A DNA stretch of 64,000 bases from Mya arenaria (lineage: Eukaryota > Mollusca > Bivalvia > Myida > Myidae): the NCBI RefSeq assembly GCF_026914265.1, contig NC_069135.1, positions 23,788,167 through 23,852,166 on the forward strand. The letters run 5' to 3'. A program made the position numbers and the translations under genes. The first letter of the stretch is position 1. Every line of letters starts with the position of its first letter. The notes under the pieces are model-generated. The model saw only the letters and a program-made list of their open reading frames with translations, made no database searches and had not been told where the DNA came from. This document shows positions 48,681 through 60,359 of the stretch, in pieces.

Positions 48681-49816
48681 GTATCTTCCATGGCCGAGAG
48701 TGTAAGATAGGTTCATTCCGACCCGAGCGGAGGGTGTTTTAGGGGTTAAATCAGAAACATCTAATGTGGCTATTTTGGGTGAACTTGGACGTTTTCCGTT
48801 GTCAGTTACATGTAAAGAAAGATCATTAAAATTTTGGACCAAAGTAATGAGGAACCCTGGTTCATTAATTTACCAAATGTTTGAAAGTCATTGGAACGTG
48901 TTTGTAAATTCTAATGCAAATGTGTATTATAGCTCTCTTAAAAGGCTGTTGAATAATCTCGGTTTTGGAAATATACTTGATGACTTTAATCCCGAAACAA
49001 ATTACTTACCTTTCTTAGAACAAATATTAAGAGATCAATATTTACAAACCTGGCATGATACATTATCAAATCAACCAAAGATGAAATATTTTTGTATGTA
49101 TAAAAATAGCTTTGTGCATGAAGATTACATGTACATAGATAATGTAATCAACGAAAAGTATAGAAAAGAACTATCTCGATTTAGACTTTCATCGCATTCA
49201 CTGTATATAGAAACTGGTAGATATGATAATGTAAATAGACATGATAGATTATGTAAACTCTGTACGCAAAATGTTTTAGAATCAGAATATCACTTTTTTA
49301 TGTTGCAGTGCATACTCTGAATTAAGAATTAAATATTGTATAAAGTCAAGTTGGCCATCTCAGGCTAACTTTAAGCACATTATGTTAAATAGAAACCATA
49401 AACAGGTTAACAATCTTGCAAAATTTGTTTTCTATGCTATGAAACTAAGAAATGAAAAGTTACAAGAATTAGCTGCTTCTTAATAAATCAAAATTTAATG
49501 TGTAGATTATTTTAATATAGACCAGTAAAATTATAATGTTAATCATGTAAATATAAAATAAATTTTTGCTTAATGTTGTATCACTTATACAAAGTTTATT
49601 CATGTTTGCTTGTATGTTAATTGTTTGTCATGTTATTTGTACGTCTTGGCCATAATTTATGGTTATATTTGTGAATGGCCCAAGGCAAATTTGCCGATAT
49701 GCCAATAAATCTGATTGATTGGTGTTTTGCGGAAACGAGGTTTACCGAGTTTCCGCAAAACACCCTGCGCAAGGGTCGGAATGAACCTATCTTACACGAG
49801 CGGCTATGGTAGATGC
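48681..49816. mobile_element. Inverted-repeat element enclosing a LINE fragment
   Basis: The left arm from 48681 reads GTATCTTCCATGGCCGAGAG then TGTAAGATAGGTTCATTCCG and GGGTGTTTT. The right arm at about 49720-49816 is its inverse (CCCTTGCGCAGGGTGTTTTG in complement, then GCCATAG). The right arm also has a small hairpin, GGAAACGAGGTTTACC with GAGTTTCC. The central part is a LINE tail described separately. Confidence 0.75.
48740..49720 (+). mobile_element. LINE 3' fragment (C-terminal end of ORF2)
   Basis: A 184-codon frame at 48766-49320 begins near VAILGELGRFPLSVTCKERS. It continues to the conserved SRFRLSSHSLYIETGRYDN and a cysteine motif RLCKLCTQNVLESEYHFFML. These are typical of mollusc non-LTR ORF2 C-termini after the reverse transcriptase domain. 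The frame is interrupted near its end, with continuing similarity to about 49480. The 3' untranslated part ends in AATAAATCTGATTGATTGG. The reverse transcriptase and endonuclease are absent. Confidence 0.8.
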
Positions 49817-50401
49817 TTTTTCTCCCACCTCAGTTAAACAAAATAAAGTAAAAAGGTATTTTTTTCGCTGGAACTCTTTTTAGTGAAAGTAATTGCGTAT
49901 GGATATGCGATAATTCGTAGTTGTCATGGATATGCGCACAGTGATACACATTATGTTAATAGCCAAATAGTTCTAAGGAGAGTAAAGCATTATTTCTTGA
50001 AAGGTGCGTGAAAACTGTTTTATGGTAACATTTGAAGCGAGAAATAATTAATTAGCGTTCTAAATATTGCCATAAGACAAGGTTTCCATGATGCTACAGA
50101 CGACAGTGTTCAACAAGGGAGGTAATTACTATGCGGCGACCATAAAAAAGGAGTTCCATACGGGCATTTTATCTTCGCCCGTGGGCAAGATAAGAATTTC
50201 TAGCATTGTTAAAAATGGGATCTACTTATCTGAGGTGGGAGAATTGTGTATCTCCAACGTCCTGGAAAACGATCTGGATAGTGGTATTCGTGACGAGAAA
50301 CACAGCAGTTTTACTTCGAGGATAAAGCACACGTCTTATGGGAATCGACATCATAATTTCATCATACACCCCTAATTCTCACACCCGCACATACGAAGCC
50401 G
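49817..50401. promoter_or_regulatory. Upstream region of the GH31 gene
   Basis: This should contain the promoter of the gene starting at 50402. A 95-codon open frame at 50088-50375 stops before that start and has no family match that I recognise. No clear TATA box or initiator can be fixed. Confidence 0.3.
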
Positions 50402-53400
50402 ATGGGCAGGTTAAATATACCATTTCATTTCTTCATTCAGGTTTTCCTCAGCATTATCTGTGAAGCAAGCTGCCAAAAGAACTACACCCCACAATGGTTG
50501 GAAAATAACAGTCTCAATATAAAAATTGGCAACGATGTCATGGTAACGGTTTGATATTTTTTCCGTACTTATAATTTCGAAATAATTACATTTCTCATGC
50601 TACAATGTGTCTAGTTTCGATGTTCATTTTTTTCCAAATTTACGCGTGTTTTCTTCTCGAGTTTTTCAGACGTCCAACGTGTTATGAAAGCGCTTCTATG
50701 GAGATTTTTTGAATTAACGATGTCCATGAGATATTGCTTTCGTGAAAACTTGCTTAATTGATAAAATAATACAAAGACCTGTTGTGATTTTAACTGACCC
50801 CAATTATTGTATTTGTCATAAAACGCAAAACGCTCAAAGAGAGGCAAAGAGAACATTTTCAGCACACTGCGTCTTTGTAAGTGAAATTATTTATCTCAAT
50901 GGACAATGGTGGAAATATCACTCCCGCCCCTCCCCCTCCTATCCCCCTTTACCATGAGACCAGCAAAGAGTCAGGGCCCGGGCACTAGTTGGAATCCATG
51001 TATTACTGAAGCCATTTTCTGTTGCAGATAATCTCACACAACGTATCGAAGCCATTTATCTATTTGTGTTCGGGCCAAGTCAACTTCACGGAGTTCCGAG
51101 GTAACTTCTTCGTGAACAACTACGAGGCGGCCCGAGTTCCCCTCGGTAGTTTCCGGAAAACTGGAAATACCAACACTTCGGATACCTTTGAGTTCAGCTT
51201 TGGCTCTTTAGCGGTGAGTATGCTCGTTCGCTCCTTGGGATTTTTTTGTTCCGTTTACGTGGCTCAAACTACATCATAAGTTTATCGTAACAAAAGATTT
51301 CACCCCGAGGTCACAAAGAAGGCACACAAGATAGGATGATGCCAGTTTTTTTTTAATTTTTAACGCATATGCATATTTAAATAATTTGAAAAAAAAAACC
51401 GTATGATTTAATAGGTACAGATAAAATCATATTAGCGATATTTTTGTGCCTTTCAACCTAGGGAATTTCAGGCCGCATAGCTATTCATTAGAACACATTC
51501 ATAAGGCCTAAAAAAAAGTTTGGTTAGGGTTACATCCTTTTCAAAAATAGGTAGGGCAGGTAGGCTTTTTATTTTTATGCTTTTATTAGACTTTATATAA
51601 GAATATCATTTTCATCATTGGAGAATGGTGTTAAAGCTATCTTCTGTATAAGCATTTAAGGTTTAAACCACAGGTTTAGTTGTGTTTTTTTCAAACTGAC
51701 TATAAAAACGGTAGGGTCGGCGCCTATTCCGTAGGTAGGGTCGGGTAACCCGAACCAAATGTATTTTTTTAGGCCTAAGGGCTAATATATTTTTATCTGT
51801 ACCTAAATCATGTTGTTTTCTTCATTCGAGTCAAATGAGTTCAACATGATTATGCATCGCAAGTTTGAAAAAAATAAAATAATTTGGCATCAATCTATAT
51901 TGTGCGCCTTTAATATGGTGACAGAAACATTTTTAAGGGGCACAATCACATTACATGATTCGCACTTTACGATTATTTGTTTAGCAAAAAGCCAGCGTTA
52001 CGTTGACGCCGCAAATATACCAGCTGAAATTCCCTTACTTACACAAAGTGCAAAACCATCTAATCAATTATACAAATAATATTTTTAACATGAAGCTTAC
52101 CCATCAAAGCGCTTTAGAAAAGTGATCACAGGAACTAAAGCTACGTTTTCTACATACGTTTTGTGAATTCGGAAGACTTGTTCAAGCATTCGGAGTCATT
52201 ATTTTACGTTTTAACATACTTATTAACTAAATTTTCTGCTGGGAATATATTCTGAAAAATGTTAAAGCTGCACTCACACAGATTTACCGTTTTTACAATA
52301 TATTTTTATACTTTGTCTTGGAATGAGCCTTTTTTGAGTAAAAGTCTGCAAATCAGTGCAAAAAGACGGCTGACAAAAGATCAGATCGCAGAATTTCATA
52401 TTTCCGTTGGAAAATGAATGTCTTATGGCTAAAGGCGTTACTAACGGTTTAACAAAAATGCATAAAACATCAAGTTGAACTTAAATATAAAATCTGCGAC
52501 ATATTTTTTGTCAGCAGTCTTATTTGACTCGTGTCCATGCCTTTTCGCAAAACTTGGCTCATTCGAAGACAAAAGAAGTTGTCAAAACGTTCAATCTGTG
52601 AGAGTGCAGCTTTAAGCCCTGTGATCGTGTGGCTTTTATTAAGACATTTTTGTGGGAGTGCATTGAGTCAGTGATATGTTATCATGGGGCTAGCTATGTT
52701 GGAGTAAGATGTGATATTAATGTTATCCTAGCATTATAACTAAGTTTGCATAAGATAAAATCCTCGTCTATTTTGAAAATAATGAGTTAATTTTGGAAGG
52801 GGAGATCAAGATATTACACTGAACTATTTCTTTTTTAATTCCTCTTAACAAACCATTTTGCATAAAAAAGGTAAGTATCACAGTTTAAAAAAAGTTATAA
52901 GCGTAACTTCTATATTTCTTTTTATTTAAACGTCACAATTTATTTATTGTATTTAGGTCGTATATATATTACGATACATGAACGATCATTATGCAATTTC
53001 CTTATACATGTAGGAAACGTTGTTTTAATTCTTGGTATTCCATCTATGCTGATAACTATGGTATACTTAATGATGTATTCAGTGCTAAATGATGACTTTC
53101 CGTTCACTATAATGACCTTACAGTAAACTGAAATCACTTCATTCTAGTTGAACGTGACCTTTGAAACGACCACGACATATCCCCTAGTAGTCTCATTCTC
53201 GTCCTTACCCACGGGCTACACGGGCCTGTGGGTGAGGATAGCGGCCACCCCCGGGGAGAGAGTATATGGACTCGGGGAGCAGTACTCTTATCTCAACCTG
53301 CGGGGCCGGATGTACCCGATATGGACCCGAGAGCAAGGTATATAGCGACTGAATATGTTTTGGAAATTAGGTTATATATAGCGGTTTATTCCAGAAGGTA

Positions 53401-56400
53401 CCAAAATCATCAATGTATGTGCTAGAGTACTTCGGTAGCCCGCTCTATTATCATTGGACTTTAACCTACTAGTATTTGATGTTTGTTGGGACCGTCGTCA
53501 AATCGATCATTGAAATTGATGAACAGACAATTTGAAATAATCCTCGATTTTCATTGGCCCACACAGAAATGCAAACAACAAATATGTTCTATCTTTAACT
53601 ACTGACACTTGTTAAGAATTTAGCCTTGGTGGAAAAATAGACTGACTGAAATATACTACATTCGAACCCCGTTGGCTCGAGTTCGCTTGGCTCGAATTCA
53701 TAGTTAGTTCGAACTGAATGTATAGGACCGATTTTTTTATACTGATGGTATTAAACCATTCTCGCTTGGCTCTAATTTATCGAGGCTTGAGGTATTTTCG
53801 ACAATTCCTGGAAGTTCGAGCCAGCTGGGTACAGTGTGTGTATACCACGTGATAAATTGTGTCATAAATGCTACGTCGGATGGCAATGTTTTGAGTTGAA
53901 AAAATACTCTAAACAAAGATAACTTCACTATTTCTTCACCATTTTAAATGAAACTTAGCGCAGTCTACGCCACTTAAAGGGCCCTGCCTTTGGACTTTTA
54001 CCAGAGTTTTATTTAAAATGGTGTTAACAGGAAAGTTATCTTTGATTTAAGTCTTCATTTTAAGCAAACTGTTGCCTTCCGACGTAGCATTTATGACGTA
54101 ATTTATCACGTGGTATACACACACTGGGATACGACTGTATATGAAGCTGTTTTTGGTGCATTCGTCAGAATGATCTACATAAAACTATTGGCCCGAACAA
54201 AACCCAGGAGGTCCAATGTAAATTATTTGTTGTGGAATTTTAAGTGAGGGACTTGTTCAGTGCGGAACAAAATGACGGAGGATTTAGGTATTTATGTAGT
54301 TTCGATGGATATTTTGACCTTATAATAAAGTTTATATCACTGTTATCGTGTTATGAATGCACCTACCCTACGCCTATAGTTGGACCCCTTGCACCACACA
54401 CATTTTAATGTCGGTTGGTACCATTAACTCTACGATAATAAAGTGGTTGAATAATGTCGTATAATAATCATTCTATATGAAATAACAATCCCATTAACAG
54501 ACTGTATGGAACCTCTGTATATGTGTCCCTTGTTGATCGTCTGTTTGTGCTGTTGTTTCCCTTTAAATATATCCAAAGTTGGAGATGTCACTTAAGTTTA
54601 AGAAGTTTCATCAATTATAGAAAATTGCATACTAATCAAGGCTTGGAATGAGGAATGGAATGATGGTGTTCTAAAATGAAATGTTTTTGCGACTGAGCCA
54701 GTGTCGAAATCAAGACCAACATTCTCTTGCTAATAATTTTAACATAGTAAATTAAAATTATGTGACCTTTCTTTCATCAGGTGTCGGGCGTAACAAGAGC
54801 GATATCGTGACGTTTTTCGCGGACAACTTTGGTGGCGGCGCCGGCGGCGACTACCATACCACCTACTTCCCCCAGAGCACTTTCCTCTCAAACCGGAAAT
54901 ATCTCTGTCACTATGGCGGCTACAACTATGCGGAAGTGAACCTCCAACAGCCCGACTTCCACGAAATCTTCGTTTCCGGCCCTCCGGATAAGTTCTATTT
55001 TGACACGAGGGGGAGTATCAAAGAGTTAACGCAAACGATTGCAAAGAACCTTGGCCTGCAACCGGAACTACCGGATTGGGTGTACACGGGAGCCATCCTT
55101 GGAGTGCAGGGTGGGACGGAACTAGTTAGTAACATGTCTTACTATTTACATAGTGTTTTTTGGTCGCACCAAGTGTTTCAACTTCAAAGGAAATATCATC
55201 GGGACAATAATTTTGCCTTTAGAAGAAAGCGTTTTAGTTTCAATCTCCCGCATAACAGCTTGCATGGTACTCGTTAACATGCATCCATTGACCTCGATGT
55301 AAACTTTTTATTTGAGATATCAGTTTCAAGAAAAATGCATCGCTAACCAAGAACTATAAATCAATACCTGACTGTTGCTGCTTATATTGTGTCAATATAA
55401 GATTACGGACCGTTACCAACATTCAGTTAGCAACACCGCTGCAGTTAGTTGTCCCTGATTTTAAGATTTGTTTTCCCGTGACGTCATCTGACAGACGTCA
55501 ACCATTTTATATACATGTGGCTAATGTTTGTATAATTTAGATGTTGGACAGTTACCAAGAGGCTGCAAACAACAATATGACAGTGAGCGGACTCTGGATA
55601 CATGACCAAGTTTGGCGTTCTCGTGACGTCATCTGGTATGCGTCTTTCATTTTCAATATATGAGTGGGGCTTATTTGTCAATTTTAGATGCTGGATCGTT
55701 ACCAGAAGGCGGTTGACAATGACGTTGCAGTGAGCGGTCTCTGGATCCAGGACTGGGCTGGCGTCCTCGTGACGTCATTTGGCAAACGCCTCTTCTGGGA
55801 CTGGCATTGGAACGCGACTTACTATCCAAGTAAGACCACCGGTGGCACTATAAGTTAGAGATAGTGATTGTTTTCGGATATGAAATATATATACCTTTTG
55901 AGAATGCCTCCGATCGAGAGTGTGTTCAACACTTGACTAATAAACCTAAACATTTTATGTGTATATATATATACTTGCATCTACCGTTCATGCTATCCTA
56001 CATGCCATCAGTATGGGTAGTCTAGGCTTGTATAATGTACATTTACAGGGTGAGGAATAAATAATACAACAAACCTTGACTAACATTTCAACTTGACAGA
56101 ATTTTGAAGATGCAACTCTGACTTTTGGCAAAGGATTGCATCATTTAAATACAAACAAATCTAACAGATGTCACACGTATATAATCAGAAAAAAACACAG
56201 CTAAGACACAAGTTATTTAGAAGACAACGCCACTTACTTGTTTGTTTAAATCGGTTGTGACCCATGGTGACCTATGTGGGAACCCCGTTTAGTCACGTGA
56301 TTCCCCACCCTGATATAACTGAATAACGTACTTCACAAACAGTATCCCACACGTACACGAAACCCTAAAATTAGTGATTCGCAATCTCTGTTTTATTTCC

Positions 56401-59031
56401 TTCCAGACTTGAACTCAACCATCGACGTTCTCCGCGAAAAGGGCGTCCGGGTTCTGGCTTACATTAACCCGAATCTCAATACCGCCGGTTCTCTCTACCA
56501 GGAGGCTGCAGCCGGCAAACATCTTGTCATGAACACTTCCGGTCAGCCATACTTGATGGATTTCGGAGAGTTTCTGTGCGGGATCGTGGATCTCACGAGT
56601 CTCGAGGCTCGAACTTGGTATAAAGGTGAACTATCCAGTTTTAGTATTAGTGTACAATGTAGATTCATTTTTTATATTTGCAATCTTAGACGGTCTTAAA
56701 TCTGATATGCCTGTCATAATTATTTAGTGCACACACTCACTACCCACGTTTTTGAAATAATACAACGGGAGCAAACACAGTGTATATTTTCAACACGCGG
56801 GTTCTGTGACGTAACTGTTTTGTCCAGCTTATTGTTTTAAGTTTCGTGGGTATAAGGAAATATCGCTGTAACATATCCGCACGATACTTATTGCATGGTA
56901 CGTCTGGTTACCGTTCTGATTTGAGAATAAGAATACAGACGAAATAAAGAAAAACATGGAGTTTGTGATTGTAAATAATTTGTAGTTGAATTCGTTCAAA
57001 TAATACGTCACCATGGCTTTTTTAAAGTCCGCACACTGTCAAAATGTATCCCCCGAAATGGAACGTTTACTATACGTTTCCAGAAAAGATACAACTAAAT
57101 ATGATAGACCTTGGACTTGGTGGCTGGATGGCGGATTTCGGGGAGTATGTGGCAGCGGACGGCGCCGTTTTCCAAAGCGGCGAGACCGGCCGCCAGGTGC
57201 ACAATAAGTGGCCGTTACTCTGGGCGGAAGTCAACAGACAGGCGATCGAAGAACGGAACAAGACCGGGGAGGTTGTCTTTTGGATGCGCGCCGGGACGGC
57301 GGGTAAGTGAAATATTCTTCGACATATTTGATAAAATCTTAAATTGTTGGTAGATGTGGTACTCGATGATTTGTGCACGGACCGTGGTTAAGTTTTAACG
57401 TTTGTTATTTGTTGATTTACGTAAACATTAAACTGTTATGTTAAATTATGAGTAAATGCAAAATCACTCTTCATCTAGTCATCGATATTAATTTCAAATT
57501 AGTTTTTCACCCAGCACTGAATGCTCGCTTAAAGTGTTTTATCAATGACCTCATAGAACGTCAAAATTGTTAACAAAAACGATTTATTCAACAAGGTGTG
57601 GGAAAATACACTACCCTAATGTGGGCTGGGGACCAGAACGTGGATTTCAGCTACGCCGACGGTCTAGCGTCCACGATCCCGGCGGCGCTCAACATGGGCA
57701 TGTCCGGCATTGGCATCACCCATTACGACATCGGCGGGTACACGACGGCCGCCCAGTTTCAGGCCTTCGGGCAGGCACTCATTCGCTCGCAGGAACTGCT
57801 TCTGCGGTCCGCGGAGGCGGCCGTTTTTACACCGCTCTTTCGGAGCCATGAAGGTTTGCTACAATTTGTTTTCTTTTTTTTAAACCGGGTCAAATCGTCC
57901 CAACGTCAAAGCGTTATTCAACGAAAAACACTTTAAAATAACGTAATTGGACATAAATGTCCAGTGCTATTAGTCACCAGGCCCCAATTTCTCGAAACTT
58001 CTTAAGTCTCTAATAACAGGATTTAGCTAAACCCACTTTCTTGGGTTTCAGTATTTTGCGTTTTGAATACTCGTTTAAATGTTTTAATACTTAATATAGA
58101 AATTATCGTACGATTATCTTAATTAACCATTTTTCATTTATAAAAAAACACTATAAGTATGTATTTTGACTTATTGAAATAAACAACTTAAGCCTGTTTA
58201 GCTTAAGAAGTTTCGAGAATTTGGGGCCAGGGCCCCATTTAAAAAAATAAAATAAAAAATCGTAAGATCTTTACATACTGGCGTTACTTAATATAAACTT
58301 TAATAGTTGTCGAACATTTCAAATGCAAAATTTTTAGAAATAAACGCCATGTGTAGTCTACGTTGTGTTGTCTTGCTAAGGTGTTTCATTTCAAACATTA
58401 TTGGACATGTTTAAACCATTGTTTCGCAACGTAAGGCGCTATGATTTAATTCCGCCATTATGTTATCATTTAAGGTAACCAACCAGCGGCTAACGTACAA
58501 TTCTACACAAATCAGTACATCGAGCAATGTTTCGGCCGCCTGTCCCGAATGTTCGTCCATATTTCAAACTACACACGATCGGTTGCGCAAGATAACAGTC
58601 TATTCGGCACTCCCGCGCAACGGCCATTGTTCATGGAATTCCCGGATGACAGCGATGCATGGGACGTAACGTACCAGTACATGTATGGTTCGAGACTTCT
58701 AGTAGCGCCAGTAATCTCCTCCAACGTATCCAAAATGAACGTCTACTTACCGAAAGGCTGGGAGTGGAAGTTTATTTGGGACGGGAAGAATTACCCCGGT
58801 GGAAATTTTACACAAGTCGACTCACTCATCGGGTTTCCTCCAGCATTTTATAAGGTTGATCCGAGTGACCATAGATTTGACGATATGATCGAACAGATAA
58901 GGTCTAAATTTCCAGCCATCCCGCCCCTGCTGACAACGCCGACAACGCCAAAACCGATAGCGGCGGGGATGAAACTTAGTGTTCAATCATTTTGCGTCCT
59001 CACTGCTGTGGTTGTTGCTTTAATGATTTAA
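50402..59031 (+). CDS. GH31 sulfoquinovosidase-like glycosidase, nine exons, complete
   Basis: Exons 50402-50542, 51028-51213, 53148-53337, 54781-55124, 55688-55829, 56407-56625, 57084-57302, 57596-57853 and 58475-59031 give 751 residues, with all phases agreeing (E. coli YihQ 678). The order is signal peptide (about 1-25), N-terminal beta domain, YGLGEQYSYLNLRGR (about 150), (beta/alpha)8 barrel, and C-terminal domain. Catalytic nucleophile Asp425 lies in GGWMADFGEY and acid/base Asp493 in MWAGDQNVDF. Residues matching YihQ's sulfoquinovose recognition set are all kept: Gln308 (WIQDWAG), Arg321 and Trp324 (GKRLFWDW), Tyr529 (DIGGYTT). Sulfoquinovosidases release sulfoquinovose from plant and algal sulfolipid glycosides. 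A Thr/Pro-rich linker and a final hydrophobic stretch (VLTAVVVALMI) suggest a GPI anchor and an extracellular site, such as the gut surface. Function is inferred from sequence only. Confidence 0.93.
51502..51779. mobile_element. MITE, family 4 (TTAGGCCTAA ends)
   Basis: The ends AGGCCTAAAAAAAAGTTTGG and ATTTTTTTAGGCCTAA are inverted. Inside the right end is GGGTCGGGTAACCCGAACCA. It lies in the second intron of the GH31 gene. Relatives are at 35850-36097, near 13190-13260 and near 18150-18215. Confidence 0.7.
52262..52616. mobile_element. MITE, family 1, full-length intronic copy
   Basis: Starts TTAAAGCTGCACTCACACAG and ends CTGTGAGAGTGCAGCTTTAA, with the same internal palindrome as the copy at 14501. 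It lies in the second intron of the GH31 gene. Confidence 0.85.
53656..54139. mobile_element. Pogo/Tigger-like MITE interrupted by a foldback element
   Basis: The left end TTCGAACCCCGTTGGCTCGA and interior TTGGCTCGAATT match the copy at 22731-22903. The right terminus (ACGACTGTA) is displaced to 54131-54139 by the insertion at 53832-54126. It lies in the third intron of the GH31 gene. Confidence 0.75.
53832..54126. mobile_element. Foldback MITE with 54-base inverted ends (CAGTGTGTGTATACC)
   Basis: Starts CAGTGTGTGTATACCACGTG and ends CACGTGGTATACACACACTG. The arms continue through ATAAATGCTACGTCGGA and its complement, about 54 bases each. The inner part is also self-complementary (CAAAGATAACTT with AAGTTATCTTTG). 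Flanks GGGTA and GGATA could be a 5-base target duplication with one change. There is no coding capacity. Confidence 0.8.
55394..55687 (+). pseudogene. Two decayed upstream copies of GH31 exon 5
   Basis: The working exon starts ATGCTGGATCGTTACCAGAA at 55688. A copy 147 bases upstream (55541) reads ATGTTGGACAGTTACCAAGA and is preceded by the same acceptor context (AATTTAG). It translates as MLDSYQEAANNNMTVSGLWI, then departs from the family and lacks the R-x-x-W pair and the splice donor. An older copy at about 55394-55540 keeps CGTGACGTCATCTGACAGACG and CGTTACCA but no open frame. The 147-base unit spans most of the exon plus the end of the preceding intron. Exon skipping or mutually exclusive splicing using the middle copy is unlikely because it has no donor. 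Confidence 0.75.
57978..58235. mobile_element. Foldback MITE (GGCCCCAATTTCTCGAAACT ends)
   Basis: The left end GGCCCCAATTTCTCGAAACT then TCTTAAG is mirrored by CTTAAGAAGTTTCGAGAATT then TGGGGCC. It is related to the element at 47245-47672 and lies in the last intron of the GH31 gene. Confidence 0.75.
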
Positions 59032-59076
59032 AAGAAAGTATGGCCGTAAGAGTGTTACTTCATTAGTTTTATGAGT

Positions 59077-59325
59077 TTAAAGCTGCACTTTTTTATTTTT
59101 GGACTTGTTTGTCTTGGAACGAGCCAATTCATTCGAAACTGCATGGACACCAGTGATATAAGACTGCTGACAAACGTTCAGATCGCAGATTTTCATATTT
59201 ATGTTAAACAATTGATGTTTTATGCATTTTTCTTAAACCGTTTGTAACGGTTTAAGTCATAAAGCATTTATTTTCGAACAGAAATATGAAACTCTGCGAT
59301 CCGATCTTTTGTCAGCAGTAATGGA
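59077..59325. mobile_element. MITE, family 1, right-truncated copy
   Basis: Starts TTAAAGCTGCAC and contains the internal palindrome TCAGATCGCAGATTTTCATA with TCTGCGATCCGATCTTTTGTC. The terminal right arm is missing. It lies 46 bases after the GH31 stop codon and is probably transcribed as 3' untranslated sequence, since an AATAAA is found only at about 59416. Confidence 0.65.
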
Positions 59326-60359
59326 GTGATGGATAATCGGATTTTCAGTTTTAGTTTGTACGTTTAAATGATTTGATTGATTATTTGTAATCAATTGATA
59401 AATATTGACCAATCAATAAACTTTTCGCCTAACTTTGACTCAACTAAAGAAATAACCACATTCATACAACCAACTGCAGATTGCTATATATGCAAATCTT
59501 TATAATTACATCTAGAAAGTGCTACAAAATAAAAATAAAATACATTCGTTTATTATATAACATATTATTATATATTTACAATTTATGATTCAAACACTTA
59601 TTTTACATAGTTGTTGTAGACTATAAATAGAAATATGTGTCATACATAAAATTATGTATAAGCGTGTGTTTATATATGGACTGGTTGTCTTTGTACAATA
59701 ACGTATTCATGAATTAAAAAACAACAGCCCATAAATGTTGTATTGTAATAGACACTATCTATATACGTATAATCAGTAATGTATATAAACTATATGGTTT
59801 ATTAAAAAAGAAAACAGAAACACTTTGAGTTTAAGGTACACTTTAAGATTACTATATTTTTCATATTGGAACGTAATATATCTAATTTATGTTTTTAGAG
59901 GTCCACATTATATTTTGTCTAATGAGAAGGCAGTCTCTCTAGATTCCCCCATTACTATTTCACTAAATTAGCAGTCAGCCGTTGTTTATTTTAATCAGGT
60001 GAAGCGGTATATATTAACAGGGACTGTCCCAAAGATTGTTAGTATGTAATGCGTCGTACCATTCATTTTTGTAAGTACATACTTACACTCTTAAACCAAA
60101 CTTAAAGTTCAAGGATTAAACGTGGAAAGATTTGAGTGGTGAAATAAATAAGCGGACATAGTATTTTTACTTTCACACTTCGATACTGTTATAAGATGTT
60201 TAACTTGACATGGAACGATCATTGTACAACTTCGGTCACATAATGACATTGATGCCTCAACTCCTGTAACAATAGATGCATTTTTATGACATAAATAATC
60301 ATTTCCACAAGATATTTACATATAACTTAAACACGCAAATCACACACAAGTCCATCTGT
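59326..60359. other. Intergenic spacer between convergent genes
   Basis: Between the plus-strand GH31 gene and the minus-strand gene ending at 60360. AT-rich, with an AATAAA at about 59416 suited to GH31. No further gene was found. Confidence 0.4.

Noticed and set aside
50088-50375. 95-codon open frame just before the GH31 start
   Set aside because: Ends before the signal-peptide ATG at 50402 and has no homology that I recognise; it could be leader sequence but is not supported as coding.
57013-57378. Several overlapping open frames in a GC-rich patch
   Set aside because: Other-frame shadows of GH31 exon 7.
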